The notes beneath the pieces were generated by a model. The model made no database searches, was not told the DNA's origin, and worked only from the letters and a program-made list of their open reading frames with translations. The position numbers and the translations under genes are program-made. Shown here piece by piece: positions 28,885 through 29,844 of a stretch of DNA of 29,844 nt (within the stretch, counting starts at the first letter, position 1; every line of letters begins with the position of its first letter). The stretch is from a virus: positions 1-29,844 of the IMG/VR virus record IMGVR_UViG_3300042549_000395. One strand, written 5' to 3'.

Positions 28885-29844
28885 GTGTCAGATTTTATCC
28901 CTTTTCTCAAGAATTTAGCGCCCGAGGGCGAAACTTTTTTGCTTGTCCGTCAGAAACCGATTGGCACAACGCTGCAATACCACGCCGACGGGGCCGTCAA
29001 GGCCACCTGGCCCGCCTTCCTTCCGGAACACAAGATCAAGACCGGCCAGTCTTGGTACGGCAACACCGCGTCGTTCATCCTCGACCGGATGACTGACCAT
29101 ATCAGCGCCAGCGCTGCCAATTGTGATTACATCCTTGTAATGATGCTGGACGATATCGGCACCAAAAGCAAAACCCCGCCTTTGGCGCCGACCTGGGTCA
29201 TGGAGACCAGCGCCGGCTCGTTCCAGTGGGGCTACGCCTTCAGCGTGCAGCCCGGCAAGTCTGATTTTGCTGCTGCCATCCGCGCCATCGCTGACGCCGG
29301 TTACACCGACCCGGGCGCCTGCAACCCGGTGCGCAACTTTCGCCTGCCGGGCTCGGTCAACCTGAAACCCGGCCGCGATAACTTTGCTGCCGTGCTGACT
29401 GAATTTCACCCAGAGCGCGAGTACACCCTCGAAGAAATCTGCGCTGCCCTTAACGTGGTGCCCGGCCCGGCCGAGACAGGTTATAAACCTATCCATGTCG
29501 CCGATGACGGCACCGATGACGTGCTGGCCTGGCTGTCCTCCGAGGGGCTGCTGCTGTCCAAACCCAACGCCGAGGGCTGGGCCGGCGTCGTCTGCCCCAA
29601 TGCGGCCGAGCATACCGACGGCAACCCAGAGGGCCGCTACATGCCCGCAAACCGGGCCTACTGCTGCCTGCACTCGCACTGTGTCGAGTTTGGCAGCCGC
29701 CTGTTTTTGGACTGGGTAGGCGAGCAGGGCGGGCCAGACCATGCGCCCGGCCTGCGCGAAGAACTGCTGGTCAGCGCCATGTCTACCGCGCTGGCTAAAC
29801 TCACGCCCACCGAGATGTTCACCGATGTTGGCGCCGCAATCGTG
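28885..29844 (+). CDS. RepB/AEP-type primase, N-terminal part (3' end outside window)
   Basis: The frame is open from GTG 28885 to the window end (320 residues, no stop). AAGGAG (28873-28878) lies 6 bases upstream and no ATG is near, which decides the GTG start. The region CDYILVMMLDDIGTKSK, then PTWVMETSAGSFQWGYAFS and PVRNFRLPGSVNLK, is the pattern of RepB-type archaeo-eukaryotic primase domains; the DD in LMLDD and the late His/Arg are candidate active-site residues. A C-terminal part with VCPNAAEHTD and CCLHSHC may be a zinc-binding or PriCT-like segment. A helicase domain probably follows outside the window. Confidence 0.85.
   Translation, partial: MSDFIPFLKNLAPEGETFLLVRQKPIGTTLQYHADGAVKATWPAFLPEHKIKTGQSWYGNTASFILDRMTDHISASAANCDYILVMMLDDIGTKSKTPPLAPTWVMETSAGSFQWGYAFSVQPGKSDFAAAIRAIADAGYTDPGACNPVRNFRLPGSVNLKPGRDNFAAVLTEFHPEREYTLEEICAALNVVPGPAETGYKPIHVADDGTDDVLAWLSSEGLLLSKPNAEGWAGVVCPNAAEHTDGNPEGRYMPANRAYCCLHSHCVEFGSRLFLDWVGEQGGPDHAPGLREELLVSAMSTALAKLTPTEMFTDVGAAIV

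Noticed and set aside
1-29844. tRNA genes, CRISPR arrays, insertion sequences, att sites, integrase
   Set aside because: Nothing with cloverleaf ends, regularly spaced repeats, transposase or recombinase motifs was noticed; coding density leaves little room for them.

Overview
The window is a near-continuous piece of a tailed double-stranded DNA phage genome, read from inside the large terminase gene into a primase gene cut by the right edge. The gene set (terminase, P22/T7-class portal, scaffold, coat, short-tail connector and nozzle proteins, three large ejection-type proteins, no tape measure, no tail-tube or sheath genes) indicates a short-tailed, podovirus-like phage. A moderately high GC content, a 3TM holin and an M15 peptidase endolysin fit a Gram-negative host, possibly a proteobacterium from fresh water; the host is inference. 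No integrase, repressor, tRNA, rRNA, CRISPR array or insertion sequence was seen. The longest gene-free stretch is only about 86 bases (24123-24208).

Layout. (1) 1-19852, plus strand: packaging, virion and lysis genes. Order: terminase C-terminus, portal, a mosaic collagen/YadA-like/S74 fibre, four small genes (two with a membrane helix), two conserved small proteins, scaffold, major coat protein, decoration-like protein, a run of tiny lysine-rich proteins, connector, nozzle, second tail/collar fibre, cupin, three internal virion proteins, holin, endolysin. An antisense HNH endonuclease gene (9486-9989) sits in the lysine-rich run and seems to split one small gene. (2) 19818-24122, minus strand: about ten small, stop-start-coupled genes of mostly unknown function, preceded by a SNF2-type helicase and a VRR-NUC nuclease. 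(3) 24209-29844, plus strand: a tiny leader gene, a DUF2800 PD-(D/E)XK nuclease, a putative ssDNA-binding protein, a PAPS-reductase-family PP-loop enzyme, a family A DNA polymerase with proofreading domain, and a RepB-type primase running off the edge.

How it works together. The two non-structural blocks diverge from one 86-base region with back-to-back sigma70-like promoters whose -35 boxes overlap, so nuclease/helicase/early small genes (left) and replication genes (right) are probably expressed together early. The virion block is read toward the leftward block, and the two meet tail to tail with a 35-base overlap at 19818-19852. Within blocks almost every junction is ATGA/GTGA or a short overlap, implying translational coupling. 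Hairpins after the coat gene (8735-8755), after the decoration gene (9105-9132, a strong intrinsic terminator), before the PAPS-reductase gene (26134-26175) and after the polymerase gene (28838-28860) are the main visible regulatory punctuation.
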